A stretch of DNA of 64,000 nucleotides, taken from the NCBI GenBank assembly GCA_027577595.1, contig JANBRJ010000064.1, positions 1 to 64,000 on the forward strand. Direction: 5' to 3'. The notes beneath the pieces are model-generated. The model saw only the letters and a program-made list of their open reading frames with translations, searched no databases and was not told the origin of the DNA. The stretch comes from Coemansia sp. RSA 487 (lineage: Eukaryota > Kickxellomycota > Kickxellomycetes > Kickxellales > Kickxellaceae). Made by a program: the position numbers and the translations under genes. The stretch's first letter is position 1. Every line of letters begins with the position of its first letter. Shown here piece after piece: positions 42,088-50,443 of the stretch.

Positions 42088-42753
42088 TCATGGAAGCGAC
42101 AGAAAGCCATCATAGGCGTACGCCCCGCTCTCGGCGAACCGAAAGCGCCTTGCCACCTGTATCTGCTCGACCCGGCACGTCCCAAACGTGCCTTCCCCAA
42201 ATTCACCCAGCAGCTCGCGTGCATCGACTGAAAACCGAGGACGCCCCTTGTTGCCTGCAGTGCCAGTCGCACATTCTGCATACTTTGACTTGTTGGCCCG
42301 AACAACAGTCATGTGTATCTTGAGCTCGCGCTTCTCGTCAATGTACCCGGCCTTATCGAATGACCCGCGCACAAACTCACACATGCGCTGCAATCTCCCG
42401 GGGGTCTCTGTGTCTTCGACCCGTGCGTACAGAATGCGCGCAGCACTTGGGTCCTGCTCCATCGTCTCCAGCCCACATACGCGTATCTCGAGCGGTCGTC
42501 CGTCCAGTATCTTGTTGATATCTTTGTCTAGCGACTGGAGAAATGCTACGGCACGACGTATTTCAACAGGAGTCTGCAGCCGAAGCATCCCTAGTGTGAC
42601 GTGCATGCTTGCGGGGCTCACAAAACTTGAACTAGCGGCTTGTTGGAGGGACGCACTGCGCTGCGCCCTGCTCTGAAAGTTGCTCACTCTGCGCTGGATC
42701 TCGATGCCTGTGATCGGCAGGCTTATAAAATGCGTATAGGGTATGTTTGGCAT
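42088..42753 (-). CDS. 2H phosphoesterase, AKAP7/ASCC1-like
   Basis: This 221-aa protein has the two HxT motifs of the 2H phosphoesterase superfamily, SMHVTLGML and LKIHMTVVRA, spaced as in the AKAP7/ASCC1 NLS-type domain. The opening PYTHFISLPIT and the C-terminal blocks FGEGTFGTCRVEQIQVARR also match that group. Relatives hydrolyse 2',3'-cyclic or 2',5'-linked nucleotides; ASCC1 acts in alkylation repair and RNA processing. No KH domain is present, so it resembles AKAP7 in layout. It is not known which substrate this copy uses. Confidence 0.88.
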   Translation of the reverse strand: MPNIPYTHFISLPITGIEIQRRVSNFQSRAQRSASLQQAASSSFVSPASMHVTLGMLRLQTPVEIRRAVAFLQSLDKDINKILDGRPLEIRVCGLETMEQDPSAARILYARVEDTETPGRLQRMCEFVRGSFDKAGYIDEKRELKIHMTVVRANKSKYAECATGTAGNKGRPRFSVDARELLGEFGEGTFGTCRVEQIQVARRFRFAESGAYAYDGFLSLP

Positions 42754-43026
42754 CTCTTTGCTCTTTACTCCTTACTCTTTACGAAAAAAAACTTTTGAAC
42801 TAGCTAACAAAAATAAAGGAGACGGCCAATATTTGAATTTAAAAATCGCAAGAAATCAACGTACAGACTGCGTAGAAAAACTGATTCTTTAATTAACCTT
42901 TATGCATTGTGCCACTGTTTTCTTGTGTCTCTTATTTTAGCAAAACCATGCACAGCAAAATAAAACAATCCAACATTTTGAATAATGAAAGCTTGGCTTA
43001 ATAAGTGAAAAGGCAGCTAACTATAC

Positions 43027-43527
43027 TTACTTCTTGTCAATTAGCACAATTGAAATTGCATCCTTGCTGTCCATCTTGTGTTTTATATATGTGTCTCTGG
43101 GCTTGATCAGCGTCGATCCATAGGTCGCTTTGATGGTCTTTCCAGAGGAAACGTTCACTTGCATTATATCCAACATATATTTGACATCCCTCATTATGTT
43201 GTCGTTGATAAATGTGTGAAGGTTTTCAACTTTGCCATTACATTTAAATTTGACATCAACAATATTGCACCATAGAACTAGCGTTTTTCCATTTCCAAAC
43301 TCATTAAGTCGCTTGTTAGGCAACGCCTTCACGGGTTTCCTGTAGCTGGATTCCGTATATATTTTAATCTTTCCAGCGTTTAAACACGTCTCAGCCTCTA
43401 CCAATCTTGTTAAATAACTAATGTTCCTTTCAGTACTAGGATTAGGAATTATAATATCCAATGCCGGCTTTCTGTTGGTCTTTAAAAGAACGCTTTCAAA
43501 CACATTGTGTTTCCTCGTAATAGACAT
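43027..43527 (-). CDS. Tandem ubiquitin-like-domain protein, family copy A
   Basis: This 166-aa protein is of a family I do not recognise; four relatives lie in this window. I read it as two beta-grasp domains. Domain 1 (about 8-88) runs from VLLKTNRKPALDIIIPNPS to KTLVLWCNI. Domain 2 (about 90-163) ends KATYGSTLIKPRDTYIKHK then MDSKDAISIVL, parallel to the ubiquitin stretch [20 protein letters not shown]. The C-terminus is IDKK, not Gly-Gly, so it is probably not conjugated. No signal peptide or membrane segment is present. Codons are AT-rich compared with housekeeping neighbours. Function is unknown. An alternative for domain 1 is a Crinkler-like header, also ubiquitin-like. Confidence 0.72.
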   Translation of the reverse strand: MSITRKHNVFESVLLKTNRKPALDIIIPNPSTERNISYLTRLVEAETCLNAGKIKIYTESSYRKPVKALPNKRLNEFGNGKTLVLWCNIVDVKFKCNGKVENLHTFINDNIMRDVKYMLDIMQVNVSSGKTIKATYGSTLIKPRDTYIKHKMDSKDAISIVLIDKK

Positions 43528-43979
43528 TCGTACTAGCGTTTAAATGTTCCTAAAATTGCAAATATATAGCAGAACTAAATAACTAGGAAGGAATGAATGG
43601 TTGAAACATGAAAAGTGGGGCGAATAGGAAATTCAAGGCATTTTATAGTGTCATTATCATCTTACATTTGCCTTTATTTATGTTATGTGTATTATGTATT
43701 ACCTGGCTTGCTTTCCTTGGGTTGTCACCGACATCTAACATATTAAAGTCATCAATGCACAAAGAAGTACAAATAGCAACCAAGAAGTCATTGCTGATGA
43801 AAATTTACAGATCCCGCCCAACTTCTTGTCCGCAGAAAGGACAAACAGCACATATTGTATATAGAAGCCTCGGATAATTTGCTAACAATTATTTAATTAA
43901 AAGATACTTTGTATATAAGAAATAGTTTACTTTTTTTTTAAAAAACTACGCTTTACTGATGCATTATGCTATAAGCAGT
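43528..43979. other. Spacer inside the small-family cluster
   Basis: These 452 AT-rich bases contain a plus-strand open frame (43608-43877, 89 codons) with one hydrophobic stretch and a Lys-rich end. I cannot relate it to any family, and it may be chance. Confidence 0.4.
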
Positions 43980-44478
43980 TTATTCCTTGTTGACAAGCTC
44001 AATAGTAATAGCTGCATTGCTGTCTATCGTATGTTTCACGCAATTGTAACAACATTTGATTTGCTTTAATCCATACATAACTTTAATGGCTTTTCCGAAT
44101 GCAGCTTTTGCATTCGTTAAAACAAGCGAAAGCTCAGCACCCTTAATCATGCTATCCCTAAGCAGAGTATACACTTTTTTGTGCTTGTCTTTGTATTTAT
44201 GCTTGACACAAACTATATTGCATTGCAGTATCAAGGTATTTCCATTGCTACAATTGTTAAGACGCAAGACTGGTAGCTCTTTTACACGTTCCTCGAATTC
44301 TGTCTCTGTATAAAGCTTAATTTTGAAAGTGCTTATCCCTCTAATATCCTTTATTAGAACTTTTAAATCGGCAAGTATTTTCAACGCTTGGTTCTGGAAT
44401 TCTATTATTTAACACTAGCTTTCTCTGTGTCTCAAGGGCAACCATTTGAAGTACTGTGTGGTTCTCACTAGAACTCAT
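43980..44478 (-). pseudogene. Tandem ubiquitin-like family, copy B (one frameshift)
   Basis: The start codon at 44478 opens MSSSENHTVLQMVALETQRK, homologous to copies A and C, and the frame stops soon after the IPEPSVEN segment. The remainder of the family sequence continues in a second frame to 43980: ILADLKVLIKDI, IKLYTETEFE, GNTLILQCNIV, and a C-terminal KHTIDSNAAITIELVNKE. A single one-base slip near 44,395 accounts for this. Otherwise the copy is full length (about 165 residues), so it is either a recent pseudogene or a sequencing error. Confidence 0.7.
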
Positions 44479-44595
44479 TGGGTTTAATGCCAAAATAATA
44501 TTCCAAACAGCAAGTATATTGTGGCACGAGATTCAATTACCGGATGTATTTTTACCATTATTTAACAGTATACTACGCCAACATATGTGGGCCTG

Positions 44596-44620
44596 TCTTT
44601 TCCTTTTCCTTTTCCTTTTT
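44596..44620. repeat. TTTTCC hexamer repeat
   Basis: A short run of CCTTTT units in AT-rich DNA between copies B and C, the 3'-flanking side of copy C. It is simple sequence with no evident function. Confidence 0.6.
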
Positions 44621-44771
44621 TAGTTTTACGTAAGATGTTTTATTCATGTTAAACAGATAGTAAATTTAATAACCATTAATATACTATAACAGCTAGTGCA
44701 AAATAAATGCCAAATTCCACTATATGAATCATTGTTAAACTTCATAAATGTACAGAGTTATATAGTCGGCT

Positions 44772-45278
44772 TTATTTTTTGGGAACTATCTTGACAATGA
44801 TAGTTGAGCCACTATCAATCTTATATTTACTATATGTGCCACCGGGACCAATATCTTTTGTTCCACATATTACTTTGAGCTCCTTGCCTTCTGATATATT
44901 CTTTTTTGATATACCCAAAGTATCCTTGATATCATCATATACTTTTTCGGTAATCAAGCTGTATATTTTGTGAGTCTGCATGTGAAAAGTTAATGTTACC
45001 TTTATTATGTTGCACCAAATAGTCAATGATGTATTTCCAGTAACCCCATTTAAACGCTTGCTTAGCTGAATTGGTGTTTGTTTGGATTTAATGTAAGGCG
45101 AAACATAAAACAGCTTTATATCTCTTTCATCCACAGGCGTTTTGTCAGAAATAATATTGGTAATCTGATCAAAGTTCATAGCTGCATTGGGATTTGGTAT
45201 TGCAAATTTAAGTGCTACTTTGTTATGTGTTTTTAGCACAATTGACTTTATAACTACATATTCTCTACGTGCCGACAT
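44772..45278 (-). CDS. Tandem ubiquitin-like-domain protein, family copy C
   Basis: This 168-aa protein shows the ubiquitin likeness most clearly. The C-terminal stretch KVICGTKDIGPGGTYSKYKI then DSGSTIIVKIVPKK lines up without gaps with the last strands of ubiquitin ([20 protein letters not shown] then QKESTLHLVL). Domain 1 (about 8-88) starts VVIKSIVLKTHNKVALKFAI and ends SLTIWCNII, the conserved joint of the family. Domain 2 is about 90-165. The C-terminus is PKK without Gly-Gly. It is intact from ATG to stop, without introns, and its codons are AT-rich. It is the most upstream of three copies on the minus strand. Confidence 0.75.
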   Translation of the reverse strand: MSARREYVVIKSIVLKTHNKVALKFAIPNPNAAMNFDQITNIISDKTPVDERDIKLFYVSPYIKSKQTPIQLSKRLNGVTGNTSLTIWCNIIKVTLTFHMQTHKIYSLITEKVYDDIKDTLGISKKNISEGKELKVICGTKDIGPGGTYSKYKIDSGSTIIVKIVPKK

Positions 45279-46563
45279 TGGTTCAAATAGTTTAATAATA
45301 AATCTCTGAAGGAAATAAAACTAAAAGTAGAAAAGAAAGCTTCAAACATTGTGGAATATATTTATGTTCTTATAGCCATGATTTTTCCATCCTTTTGCTT
45401 TGGCTAATGGCTAATAATATGGTTACGTAGTGCTTTAATGTTGCAGTCCACAAATTTGTCTGGCCTAGGCTGATTAAAATAGAAAAAGTCCCTCCCCAAA
45501 AAGATATTTTCATTTAACAAAAGCTTTGTAGCAAGCTAGAAAGCACAAAAAGGGGAAACCTAACTAACAGACCTTGAGATGCATTCCTTTCACATCTACT
45601 GGGTTGCCATACCGTGCAACATGCGTCAAACCAATGTCAATTGTTAAAAACATGTGTATTTGTGAATAAGTGTAAAATACACTTTTTTGTCTAGATACTA
45701 GATTTGAGCAAAGGTCAAGTGAAAAGACATGTCCTAAAGAGAGCTCAATTAATTTATCATTTGTTTGTGAAATTATGATTGAGTTGATAAATACAATTAG
45801 CAACCTGGCCTAAAAGCACACAAACATATAATCATGAATATGCTATTTTTATTGGCGCATTTACTTGATACCTGCAGTTTTCTACTATGTATATTTCAAT
45901 GGCTCTTCTGTTGTTGGAACCATCAATGATGACCTTGATCCTATATATGTACTTGCCGCAAACAAGACAGCACCATAACAAACGAACTATACAATTTAGA
46001 ATGAAGCAATCAAAAAGACAGACAATCCATTTGAAGGCCATTTCTTTAAGTAGTGACATTGCCATGTGAGTATAGCTTTTGGGCGTTGAATCCTTCCATT
46101 GCCTACCAGATTTCCTTTACATGCTCAACAAGAAAAGGTTGTCGCAATGTCTGGTTCTTTCAACACAATACCAAGCCATTCAACTGGAAGCATGTTGTGG
46201 TCTCTATCCGTATCTCAGTTTGCGCTTATTTTCCTTCCTCTCTTTTTACTCAATAGAAAGGGCTTTTGTCATGCAGAAAAGGATATTGCTGATCAAGATG
46301 TTGGGTTTTCTTTTTATTTTGGATTAGTGTGTTTCTCTATCCAAATGTTGACTTTTTTCTTGTTCGCTGGATAAAACAGCTCTTTTATTTATTCAGCTCT
46401 TGAAGAAGCAAGAGAAATCGGATCCACCTCTTTCTTTTTTTCTTTTCGCCCTAGTTATTATTGTATTACAGTTTTTTTGCTTTCTTTTCTTTAATTATAA
46501 TTTAAAGTTTGCAAGCAGAGTTTTTATATTTTTAAAGCAGGCTACTCAAGTGTAACATTAACA
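45279..46563. other. AT-rich spacer, possible decayed sequence
   Basis: These 1,285 AT-rich bases have short overlapping open frames on both strands at 45832-46374, including Cys-rich stretches on the minus strand. I looked for transposase or polymerase motifs and found none convincing. A long T/A-rich tract (46430-46560) precedes the next gene. Confidence 0.4.
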
Positions 46564-47556
46564 ATGCATCTAAAGCTGTCCAACAGGATGGGGTTTCTAT
46601 CTCTAGTGGCAGTGTCTGCACGCCTGGGTAGCGCAACCATTCAACCTATGGCAAAGATTGGAGACAACCAACTTTATGCATCCAACTCGCCAGATGATAC
46701 TTACTGGGGCTTGACTACAGCTGGTCTGTCAGTCAGCGGCCATGATTCCGCCTTTCCTCTTGACCGTACTTCTACAGTTACTGTTGTTAGGGATATATCA
46801 GTGTGGACAGAGGTTGGTGGGAAGGATCCCAAGCCTTGGCTTGAAACACTGACACCAGATCCTGATATGGCAGACACTGTCGAGAAACCAACACCTACTC
46901 CAGCAGATCCTGCAACTGTTACTACGACATTTCAGTCACTATCTGCAGCCACCGTTACAGCCGAACCCCCGGTACAGCAGCCCCAGGTCACACAAGGACA
47001 GGGACCACAGCAACAACAAACTGCTACAGTCACCACGACACAAGTTTCAACAGTATCAGTAGTGACAACGGTTGTATCAACAATTATGCAAGATGTAACC
47101 CAGACTGTGACCCAAGCAGTAACTGGAATGCTGCAGCAACAGCCGAACATCCAGATGATCATGAACCAGCCCACACAGGCTGCAGTGACCGTGACTGTGA
47201 CACAGACAGAACAAGCAGCTGCTATGCCCCAATACATGCCTCAATACATGCCACAGTATATGCAGCCATATATACAACCAGTACCGCAGCCATATGTGTT
47301 TGTTATTGGCCAAAACGGAGGTGAAGGCCAAGGGTACCAGCAAGATAATGGCGGCTATGGCCAGCAAACGGCTACTCAGCCACCTGAGACAATGCAAGAG
47401 CGACAGCCCACATCGTCGGCTCCTCCAACAATGGATCAGTTGGAACCTACTGCCACGGATATGTCTACTGAGGATCTTGGTACACTTACCGTCTGGGTCA
47501 GCGTTACACACACTGTTGATGTTGATGGCACTACTGTAATGACTGCCGGCTATTAG
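46564..47556 (+). CDS. Secreted Thr/Gln-rich low-complexity protein
   Basis: This 330-aa protein has an N-terminal hydrophobic segment (MGFLSLVAVSARLGSATIQ, with Met-9 as a possible alternative start) that looks like a signal peptide. The rest is low-complexity: Thr/Val-rich tracts (TVSVVTTVVSTIMQDVTQTV), Gln runs and a Met-Pro-Gln-Tyr repeat (MPQYMPQYMPQYMQPYIQ). It ends DVDGTTVMTAGY. There is no catalytic domain and no GPI or membrane anchor. It is likely a cell-wall or secreted O-glycosylated protein. I do not recognise a family. Confidence 0.75.
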   Translation: MHLKLSNRMGFLSLVAVSARLGSATIQPMAKIGDNQLYASNSPDDTYWGLTTAGLSVSGHDSAFPLDRTSTVTVVRDISVWTEVGGKDPKPWLETLTPDPDMADTVEKPTPTPADPATVTTTFQSLSAATVTAEPPVQQPQVTQGQGPQQQQTATVTTTQVSTVSVVTTVVSTIMQDVTQTVTQAVTGMLQQQPNIQMIMNQPTQAAVTVTVTQTEQAAAMPQYMPQYMPQYMQPYIQPVPQPYVFVIGQNGGEGQGYQQDNGGYGQQTATQPPETMQERQPTSSAPPTMDQLEPTATDMSTEDLGTLTVWVSVTHTVDVDGTTVMTAGY

Positions 47557-47864
47557 ATTTATAGCTGAACATTGGTTTTGGTATCAATTTAACTGAGACT
47601 TAAACCAGCTTTGATGCAATGGTTTATGTAGAAGGGCGTTCATATCAACTCATTTTTACCTTTTTTACTTTATTTATATTTCTCATTGACATTTTGGCAT
47701 ATAGCTCAAGGTTTATACACTATGTAGGAGATGATCCACAGTAATTTAGCAACACAAAATCATAACTGCAAACATATGTTAACAAGGCATGAAAGCAAGA
47801 GAGAACAAAAGAACAAAAGAACGAAAGAAAGAAAGAAAGAAAGAAAGGGGAAAACCACAGTCGT
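47557..47864. other. Convergent 3' spacer with GAAA microsatellite
   Basis: These 308 bases lie between the convergent ends of the T/Q-rich protein and GH81 genes. No gene is seen; a GAAA microsatellite (listed separately) lies at its right end. Confidence 0.5.
47803..47847. repeat. GAAA/GAACA microsatellite
   Basis: Imperfect AGAACAAA units pass into at least five GAAA units just beyond the 3' end of the GH81 gene. It is simple sequence and likely length-variable. Confidence 0.8.
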
Positions 47865-50120
47865 TTATTCTTCAGGCGCAGTGGCTACCCAGTAGTATGA
47901 GTTGGACGCCGAGTTCCCATCGTCATGGGCATTGATGTCCTTAATACGTTCAAACGCAGCCTGCTTGTCAACAACCGCCAAAGAAAGGTCAATAATCTCG
48001 CGCCACTCTTGGGACTGCGAACCCTGCGACACGGCAGCCAGAAAGCGTGGCCAGATATCCGCAATCCATGCGCGCTTGAGAATCAAAGCCGATGCAGGCG
48101 TGTATGGAAGAAGCTGGATACCGTAGATGAACTCTGGGTTTGCGCCAAAGAAAGTGGCATAATCGACCTTGGTTGACCATAGGATCCCGACAATAGCTTT
48201 ATCGTGCGCATACCTTGCAGGGTACAGCAGCGACTCGAGGTCGCCCAGATGCCAATAAGTACGTGTTGCGCGGGCTTCGAGCTGCAGCACCGCACGCATG
48301 TACTGGGCAAGCTGTGGACGGTCGGTGACCTGGGCGTACAGATAAGCGCCGTAGTATGCATTGATGGCCTCGGATGTTGACTCTTGGTTGCGCGAGTCGG
48401 CAAAGGCAAACAGTCCGGCGGCCCACGAGTGGCCGTCAAACATGTCAAAGCACCGCATTGGCGGGAACGACATATCAGCCGTAGCTTGTGCGGTTGGCGT
48501 GCAGTAATCGCGCGCAAGAAGGTCAATGAAGGCGCGGCGGCGCTTGTCTAGCCATTGTGGACGCAGCCATGTAAGAACTGCTGCAGCGTAGACAAAGTAG
48601 CCATAGTGGAAGTGGTGGTCGTTGTACCGGCCCTGGCCAAAATCAGCACCTGGGTCGTGGAGCCCCGCACGGGTCACAATTCCACGCCATTCGGTGTCAT
48701 ACATAAGCTCGTTGCTGTTAGAGCCGCAAATCCAGGGCTCAACCCAGGCAGTCGCGCAATCCACTGCGTACTGGCAGCTTGCGTGGTCACCGACTTCATC
48801 GGCAATAAGCGCAATACGTGCCGCACGAGCCAAGGCTTTGCCAAAGAAATACGGATCCGGAGGAAGCACCGACGGATCTTCAGGCAATGCCGCAGCATCT
48901 TTTGCTACAAGCTCGCGTAGTCGGTTGATGTGTGTAGGATCGGTGAGCGGCGTCGAACCAGAAAACCCAAGGCGCTCTATGCTCTCGATGAGGCGCCACT
49001 TGCGTCCCTGAACGGCATGCATCGGTCCCTTGGACGACCAAAACGGCCCCACTGCATCTTTACGCTGAATTCCGTCGTTGGCTATAGACTGTCGGTGGTG
49101 CGGCAGTGTGCACATCAGTGGGTCTCCGTGCCCGATGGTGGCCCAATTGAACTCGAACACCGCCTCATCGTCCAAAGTTTGCACATCGACACTTCCGCCA
49201 ACAGGAACTGCATATCTAGCTGAGAGCAACACGCTGATCGCCTCATGCTTATTGTTGTTTTCAGGAACCATGGCAAGACGCATAGGGCCGTGGATAGGCT
49301 CGCTCGACTCGATGCGACTGCCATCGCACTGACGGAGAACAGTATTGCCTTCGTAGCAGATTAGCCATGTTGCGCCATTGTTGAGCTCAACGACAGCAGT
49401 GCCAGGCCCATAGGTAGCGCAATCGACTTGCAGAACGGCGTGCACGGATGCCAAGTCAAGTACAATTGGGCGATTGAAGATGACAGTCGCAAAACACGAG
49501 CCCTTGACCAGTGGCACTGTAGCTGTGGCACTCTCATGGCTAATTGCAAGATCGTCGACAAAATCAACGGTGACCGATAGGGTGTCGAATGCGGCAACTC
49601 TACGGTATGGACAAGTGGAGACACGAACCGTCCAGTCGTCATGCCAGACGGACGCCACAAAGCGTTCCTCCTCCAGCGGCGTCGGCGCGCACACGACTAC
49701 GGCTCCTGCCAGACATTTGACCATGTATGGCGCTACGAGCACTGGCTGGTCGCCGTTCTCTACAATCAAATTCTCCCACCACGCGTTCGTTGGCACAGCG
49801 TGCGAAAGCAGCCGTGCATCGATAAGATCTCGTTTCACTTTATACGTGTTTGCGGCTACACGGCCGGTCGAAGGGTCTATGGTAGCGCATGGATCCTCGG
49901 AAGACCACAGCAGACTTATCGCATTCGTTTCGTGTGCCTCTTTACTGCCGGATTCACCAGTGTTGTCTGGACGTGGCGGAAGCTGGGGCGGCTTATAGCT
50001 TGGTATGACTGGCTGTGGCTCAACAGCATTGCTCTGATACTGCTGCTCAACAGAGCTGTTCTGGTGCTGTGGCGCAGAGAACTTTTCTGCGAGTCTGCGG
50101 ATGCGGTCAGACAGCGGCAT
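47865..50120 (-). CDS. Endo-1,3-beta-glucanase, GH81 (Eng2/Acf2-like)
   Basis: The ATG at 50120 gives 751 aa. It hydrolyses beta-1,3-glucan. The family blocks are visible: PTNAWWENLIV near the start of the domain; the catalytic core DFGQGRYNDHHFHYGYFVY with its Asp; SWAAGLFAFADSRNQESTSEA with the catalytic Glu; and AYYGAYLYAQ. The first about 110 residues are Pro/Gln/Ser-rich. No signal peptide is present, as in the cytosolic yeast Acf2/Eng2, so release of wall glucan may depend on lysis or non-classical export. The role may be in cell separation, wall turnover or mycoparasitism. Confidence 0.94.
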   Translation of the reverse strand: MPLSDRIRRLAEKFSAPQHQNSSVEQQYQSNAVEPQPVIPSYKPPQLPPRPDNTGESGSKEAHETNAISLLWSSEDPCATIDPSTGRVAANTYKVKRDLIDARLLSHAVPTNAWWENLIVENGDQPVLVAPYMVKCLAGAVVVCAPTPLEEERFVASVWHDDWTVRVSTCPYRRVAAFDTLSVTVDFVDDLAISHESATATVPLVKGSCFATVIFNRPIVLDLASVHAVLQVDCATYGPGTAVVELNNGATWLICYEGNTVLRQCDGSRIESSEPIHGPMRLAMVPENNNKHEAISVLLSARYAVPVGGSVDVQTLDDEAVFEFNWATIGHGDPLMCTLPHHRQSIANDGIQRKDAVGPFWSSKGPMHAVQGRKWRLIESIERLGFSGSTPLTDPTHINRLRELVAKDAAALPEDPSVLPPDPYFFGKALARAARIALIADEVGDHASCQYAVDCATAWVEPWICGSNSNELMYDTEWRGIVTRAGLHDPGADFGQGRYNDHHFHYGYFVYAAAVLTWLRPQWLDKRRRAFIDLLARDYCTPTAQATADMSFPPMRCFDMFDGHSWAAGLFAFADSRNQESTSEAINAYYGAYLYAQVTDRPQLAQYMRAVLQLEARATRTYWHLGDLESLLYPARYAHDKAIVGILWSTKVDYATFFGANPEFIYGIQLLPYTPASALILKRAWIADIWPRFLAAVSQGSQSQEWREIIDLSLAVVDKQAAFERIKDINAHDDGNSASNSYYWVATAPEE

Positions 50121-50443
50121 TGGCTGTTGAGTTGCGGAATATATAGGGGAAATGTTTGGAGTAAAAGGAAGCCTATTATACAAATTAAAAGTCGTAAATA
50201 TCGTTTAATGAAGAGTAAAGAAGAAAACAGGAGTAGAGCTGGTGGTACACAGAAACACCCACAAGCGATCTGAGCTTTTCATCTGCGTGCGCCAAGACCC
50301 AAATATACGCGGACGAGGGGAGCGGCAGTTTCCGCCCAATGCCTTTCATAGAAAATCCCCCACACAATAGACGCGAACCAAAGCAAGACACATTAGGAAA
50401 AATAGAAAAGGATTATGTTGAAAAATACAAAAAAAAGCTAATT
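50121..50443. other. Intergenic spacer
   Basis: These 323 bases hold the GH81 promoter and the 3' end of the kinesin gene, both on the minus strand. No gene is seen. Confidence 0.5.

Noticed and set aside
43608-43877. 89-codon plus-strand frame with a hydrophobic stretch between family copies A and B
   Set aside because: Low-complexity AT-rich translation; unlike any MFS or other family in the window; no support for a gene.
45832-46374. Possible transposon remnant (Cys-rich overlapping frames on both strands)
   Set aside because: No transposase, polymerase or integrase motif and no terminal repeats or target-site duplication could be identified.
47822-47847. GAAA run as a possible regulatory element
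   Set aside because: It lies between convergent 3' ends and looks like an ordinary microsatellite.
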